Positions 42,686 to 46,139 of a stretch of DNA of 46,139 nt are shown in pieces. How positions within the stretch are numbered: position 1 is the first letter of the stretch; every line of letters starts with the position of its first letter. Position numbers and translations under genes: made by a program. Source of the stretch: Gammaproteobacteria bacterium (GTDB taxonomy: Bacteria; Pseudomonadota; Gammaproteobacteria; Pseudomonadales; Azotimanducaceae); NCBI GenBank assembly GCA_028821405.1, contig JAPPGK010000053.1, positions 1-46,139 on the forward strand, read 5' to 3'. The notes beneath the pieces were generated by a model that saw only the letters and a program-made list of their open reading frames with translations, did no database searches and had not been told where the DNA came from.

Positions 42686-45600
42686 CTAGCGCAGTCTCGC
42701 CATGTGGCTAAGCAACTCGTACTCGTTGTAGGTCCGCACCCGCGGGCCCTCGGCGCCGGGACAACTGTTGCGTGCGGCGCAGGTGCTCGGGTAGTTCACC
42801 AGGCTGAGGACGTAACCCTGACTGGCGTCGTGCTCGTACTTGGTGAACACGACCAGGACGATGTCCTCGTCCGGCCACACGAAGATGTGCTGGCCCTCCA
42901 GGCCATGCGCGGCACTGATGCCGTGGACGGGAGGCTCGTACCCCTCGTAATAGCTGGTGTTCAGCACCCACCATTGCAGGCCGTACCAGCCGACCCGGGC
43001 AGCGAGGCTGGTGTCCACGTAGTCGTTGGAGATGATCGTCTCGCCTCTCCAGGCGCCGGCGTTTGCGAATAGCGCGCCGAAGCGCGCGAAATCGTCAGCT
43101 CGCATGTCGATGCAGCAGTAGGTCAGCGGGTTGACACCGCTCGGGTCGATCCAAAGGCCGATCGCGGTATCGTCGATGCCGATGGGTTTCAGGATCTTCT
43201 CGATAAGCCACAGGTGGGCGTTCATGCCCGTGGCGCGTAGGAGCAGAGGCTCGAATAGCTGGGAGGTGTTGTTGGAGTACTCGAACAGGGTGTCCGGTTC
43301 GCGGACGATTGGCTGGTTCAGCGAGAACTGCGATTGGTCGAACTGGACGAAAATGCTGCTGTCCGCGAATCCGGCACGCATCTCCAGCAGGTTCCTGATG
43401 GTGATGTCCTCCTTGTCGGTATCGATCCACTCGTCAAGGAAGTCGCTGGCCTTCTGATCCAGGGACTCGATGTGTCCCTCGTCGATGGCGACCCCGACGG
43501 CGGCGCTGTAGAGACTCTTCGCGACGGACCAACTCGTGACGAGGTCCTCCGCGCCGTAGCCCTCGGCGAACCGCTCCCCGACCACCTGGCCGTTGCGCAG
43601 CAGAAGCGCCGCCTGCAGGGCCGTATCCGTGAATACGTGGTCCAGGACGTCGCCGACGGCGCAGGTCGACACGCCGACGTTGGCGGGTGCGGCGCGCGGC
43701 AGAGCCCATTCCGGGGCGTCGGCGTGGCGGACCTCGACGGTGAACGTCCGTGGGGTCGACGTATCATTGGCAGTGTCGCTGTCGTCGGTTGCGGTCACCG
43801 TCACGTCGAGGCGGCCCGCCAGCAATCCCGTCAGCGTCAGCGTGTCATCGACTGCCGCCACGTCGGCCACGCAGGTTTCCGGCGCGCTGGCTGCGACCGT
43901 GAATGTGTCCATCTCGTCGCCGTCGGTGACTTCGACCGCCATGTCGATGCTGTCGCCGATGACCAATGATTGGTCCTCAATGAACGCGACCCGGGGACGT
44001 TTGTTGGTTACCGCCGAAGCCGCCTCGGCGAGCAGGGCGAGGAACCGGTCCATGTTGGCGTAGTCCTCGGACTCGGCATCGACCTGTACGCCGCCGTCGT
44101 GGTCGACACCTCGAATCTTGTCGAGAATCCGCGACCCGCCGTCCTCGAAATCGACCAGGAAGTCCTTGAAGGCCGCGAAGTTCAGGGTCAGGTAGTCGGG
44201 GTTGTCGGCGGTGACGAAGACCAACCGCGTGCGTTCGGATTGGCCCCCTCGGATGTGGCAGGTGACGCACTTGGCTTGGACGATGGACTCCGAGACGTGG
44301 GCTTGGAATACCGTCTGGGCGATCTCGTTGGCGGCGCGCCTTCGTTTGTCGGGCGTAGTCGACAGGTTCGTCAGCAGGCCGGCCGCGCTTTCCATCAAGC
44401 TCATCGCGATGATCGGTCGTTCGGACTCGACGACCAGCCGCCACTTCCCCGTGCCATCCTCGAGCGCGCCTTCTTGGCCGGGACCAGGCGCCTCGAGTTC
44501 GGCGGCGGACAACGTGCTTGCGCCCATCGCGGGTATCGAAACCCGTACCTCGCTCCCCGGTGAGAGGCCACGGTCGTCGATACCGCCGATCACCGCGGTT
44601 ATCGCTTGTGGGTTCGGGTTGACGAGCCGCAGCCGACTCGCCTGGCGGGTGTTGCTGCCGGGATTGAAGACCGCGATCCGGTGTCGGTTGTTCGCGTGGG
44701 GTGCGACGTCGTGGATCGCCGTAAGGAATCCCGCCACCTCGACATTCGAACCGGCATCGTTTGGTTTGATCCGTGCATAGGCGAGCACCTCGACATCGAG
44801 ATCGCTAGCAAGTTCCAGACGCCAACTGCCTGCGCCGCTGCCCATTGGGCCGGATAGCCCCTTGTCGGTGTTGCCTGTCTCGAGGTCGTCGGAGTTGATG
44901 TGCGCCACATGCCGGGCGCCGACGGCCAACCAAACGGGACCGTGCTCCTCACCGGCATCGTCGTAGGCCCGTATCTGGACCTCCCCGGAAACGTCCGAGT
45001 GGTTGATCACGCGCAGGAAGCCTTGGCGTCCCGACGGGTCCGACGCCGGCGGGAACAGCGGCACGGTCCGCGAACCCGTTGCCGGTACGGTGGAAAGATT
45101 GGTCAGGTGGCCGGTGGGCGTCGCCAGCAGGCTCAGCACGTGGATCGGTTGGTCGGCGCTTGCCGTCAGCGTCCACTTGCCGACGCCGTCGCCCAGTTCG
45201 CCGGTCAACCCTTCGCTGCCCGTTTCGAGTTCCCGCGCGTCGACGGTGCGTGCCGCCTGGGCGTCCAACGTCAGCTCGACGCTACCGTACTCTTCGCCGC
45301 GGTCATCGGTAGCGTGCAGGGTGACCGTCGCCCGGGTGCTGCCGGGATTGATGATCCGCAGCCGGCTCACCTGCGCCTCGTTGCTGCCGGGATTGAAGAT
45401 GGCCACGCGATGGCCGTCGGCGGACACCGGCACCGCGTCGTGCATGGCGGTGAGGAACCCGTCCTCGCTGCGGATATAGGCGAGCACCTCGATGTCGAGT
45501 CGGCTGGTCAATTCCAGGCGCCAGTCGCCGACTCCCGCGCCGGCGCCCCCGGACAATCCCTTGTCCGAATTGCCCACCTCGAGATCATCGGAGTTGAAGT

Positions 45601-45868
45601 GCACGGTGCGGCCCGCGCCGATCGCGAGTTCGAGACCGTCCGTCGCGGTTCCGGCGTCGTCCACCGCGACGATTTGCACCGTGCCTTGTACGGGCGAGTG
45701 GTTGATGACCCGAACGAAGCCTTGTCGGAACTCGTCCGAAGCCGCGGGGAAGAGGGGTACCAGCGTGGCGTTCGCGGTGGCCGCCGCGAACAGTGTCGGT
45801 GCGATAAGGACACCCGTTCCCCCGCGACACCAGCGCGCGGTGCCGCGGCGCAACGGGAAGCCGGTCAT
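42686..45868 (-). CDS. secreted fusion: four sandwich repeats, a CxxCH motif, an Ig-like domain and a beta-lactamase-like domain
   Basis: From ATG 45868 (4-base overlap with the upstream gene) the protein has 1060 residues and a signal peptide ending near ATANA. Residues ~36-510 contain two alternating repeat types: A (LVPLFPAAS...RQGFVRVINHS...NSDDLE) and B (HRVAIFNPGSN...SRLRIINPGS), in order A-B-A-B. AKCVTCH (Cys534-His538) is one c-type haem motif. A cadherin/Ig-like stretch (~610-705, TFTVEV end) follows. The last ~330 residues are a serine beta-lactamase/transpeptidase-like domain with SVAK (Ser781), YSN (Tyr864) and HGLEGQ (~988) in the KTG place. Probable esterase or peptidase at the cell surface; the haem role is unknown. 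Confidence 0.85.
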   Translation of the reverse strand: MTGFPLRRGTARWCRGGTGVLIAPTLFAAATANATLVPLFPAASDEFRQGFVRVINHSPVQGTVQIVAVDDAGTATDGLELAIGAGRTVHFNSDDLEVGNSDKGLSGGAGAGVGDWRLELTSRLDIEVLAYIRSEDGFLTAMHDAVPVSADGHRVAIFNPGSNEAQVSRLRIINPGSTRATVTLHATDDRGEEYGSVELTLDAQAARTVDARELETGSEGLTGELGDGVGKWTLTASADQPIHVLSLLATPTGHLTNLSTVPATGSRTVPLFPPASDPSGRQGFLRVINHSDVSGEVQIRAYDDAGEEHGPVWLAVGARHVAHINSDDLETGNTDKGLSGPMGSGAGSWRLELASDLDVEVLAYARIKPNDAGSNVEVAGFLTAIHDVAPHANNRHRIAVFNPGSNTRQASRLRLVNPNPQAITAVIGGIDDRGLSPGSEVRVSIPAMGASTLSAAELEAPGPGQEGALEDGTGKWRLVVESERPIIAMSLMESAAGLLTNLSTTPDKRRRAANEIAQTVFQAHVSESIVQAKCVTCHIRGGQSERTRLVFVTADNPDYLTLNFAAFKDFLVDFEDGGSRILDKIRGVDHDGGVQVDAESEDYANMDRFLALLAEAASAVTNKRPRVAFIEDQSLVIGDSIDMAVEVTDGDEMDTFTVAASAPETCVADVAAVDDTLTLTGLLAGRLDVTVTATDDSDTANDTSTPRTFTVEVRHADAPEWALPRAAPANVGVSTCAVGDVLDHVFTDTALQAALLLRNGQVVGERFAEGYGAEDLVTSWSVAKSLYSAAVGVAIDEGHIESLDQKASDFLDEWIDTDKEDITIRNLLEMRAGFADSSIFVQFDQSQFSLNQPIVREPDTLFEYSNNTSQLFEPLLLRATGMNAHLWLIEKILKPIGIDDTAIGLWIDPSGVNPLTYCCIDMRADDFARFGALFANAGAWRGETIISNDYVDTSLAARVGWYGLQWWVLNTSYYEGYEPPVHGISAAHGLEGQHIFVWPDEDIVLVVFTKYEHDASQGYVLSLVNYPSTCAARNSCPGAEGPRVRTYNEYELLSHMARLR

Positions 45869-46139
45869 GTTCCGGTGAAGAAACGCTGCGGGTTGTCGAT
45901 GAACAACGTGTCGACGGCGCTGTCCGAGACGCCCATTTCCTTCAAGTCCGGAATCACGTGGCGGTGCATATAGAGGTACTTGTCCGGATTGCGCAGCGCG
46001 AGGTCGTGCTCGTCCGGCAGGGTGCCATCGGGCCGCTCGTTTAGGATGTGCAGGCAGATGCAGTCGTGGGCGGGGCACAGCCGATCCCCGTAGCCGTCGT
46101 CGATCAGCGACTTCATGGTCACCGTGCGCATGTGCGGGC
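45865..46139 (-). CDS. phosphotriesterase-like hydrolase, 3' part only
   Basis: The gene enters from the right edge and ends at 45865. The visible C-terminal ~91 residues include GDRLCPAHDC, matching the beta-8 metal-binding Asp region of phosphotriesterase-like amidohydrolases (usually LSHD; here PAHD), and the usual family end VIPDLKEMGVSDSAVDTLFIDNPQRFF. Family members are binuclear metal hydrolases of lactones or phosphate esters. The stop overlaps the start of the large fusion gene by 4 bases, so the two are probably co-translated. Confidence 0.8.
   Translation of the reverse strand, partial: PHMRTVTMKSLIDDGYGDRLCPAHDCICLHILNERPDGTLPDEHDLALRNPDKYLYMHRHVIPDLKEMGVSDSAVDTLFIDNPQRFFTGT

Noticed and set aside
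42686-46078. Longer start of the fusion protein at 46078
   Set aside because: The first 70 residues overlap the phosphotriesterase-like gene in another frame and are Arg/Pro-rich; ATG 45868 gives a signal peptide.

Overview
The window is a high-GC stretch of chromosome from a gammaproteobacterium. The evidence is gene order. The block ispB / rplU-rpmA-obgE-proB / rpsT / murJ-ribF-lspA-fkpB-minor pilins-fimT / bamD / rluD-pgeF and the block ilvB-ilvN-ilvC-pssA-msrP-msrQ both follow, from memory, the order seen in Pseudomonas. Here the two blocks are joined and several usual members are missing from their places (ileS, ispH, pilY1). The genus cannot be named from the sequence alone. The later gene content (F420/luciferase-type oxidoreductase, type-B esterase, SDR, enoyl-CoA hydratase, thiolase-like protein, TonB-dependent receptor) would fit an uncultured heterotroph.

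Region by region. (1) Positions 1-5335 are an accessory island against the 3' end of a tRNA-Pro(CGG) gene. It holds an unrecognised ORF, an Nmad3-like protein (nucleotide-modification-associated) with an extra C-terminal CxxCH domain, a small caspase/CHAT-like protein with a His-Cys pair, an endonuclease/exonuclease/phosphatase (EEP) gene broken by a one-base insertion, and an unrecognised 329-residue protein. No integrase is visible. (2) Positions 5336-13878 are housekeeping: isoprenoid chain synthesis, ribosomal proteins L21, L27 and S20, the Obg GTPase, proline synthesis, lipid II flipping, FAD synthesis, lipoprotein signal peptidase and a peptidyl-prolyl isomerase. (3) Positions 13912-17307 encode a type IV pilus minor-pilin operon (PilE-, PilV-, PilW- and PilX-like) with a convergent FimT/GspH-like pseudopilin and no pilY1. 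(4) Positions 17421-21175 hold bamD, rluD, pgeF and a DUF1295 membrane protein. (5) Positions 21305-29713 hold branched-chain amino-acid synthesis (ilvB, ilvN, ilvC), pssA, the msrPQ periplasmic methionine-sulfoxide repair pair, a two-part sodium/solute symporter whose small subunit seems to start at AUC, and a pterin carbinolamine dehydratase. (6) Positions 29862-46139 are an accessory catabolic and cell-surface region. It includes a membrane coiled-coil protein built on an 11-residue repeat, a set of hydrolase, oxidoreductase and CoA-type enzymes, an ECF sigma/FecR/TonB-receptor signalling operon, a Gly-Glu-His-rich lipoprotein, a large secreted fusion of sandwich repeats, a single CxxCH haem-type motif and a serine beta-lactamase-like domain, and the end of a phosphotriesterase-like gene.

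The most unusual items are the tRNA-flanking Nmad3/caspase-like/EEP island, the repeat-CxxCH-beta-lactamase fusion, a structured 58-bp element found both before rpmA and before ilvN, the AUC-start symporter subunit, and an alpha/beta hydrolase with a Cys nucleophile and no visible catalytic His. All family names are from memory of motifs; no database search was run.
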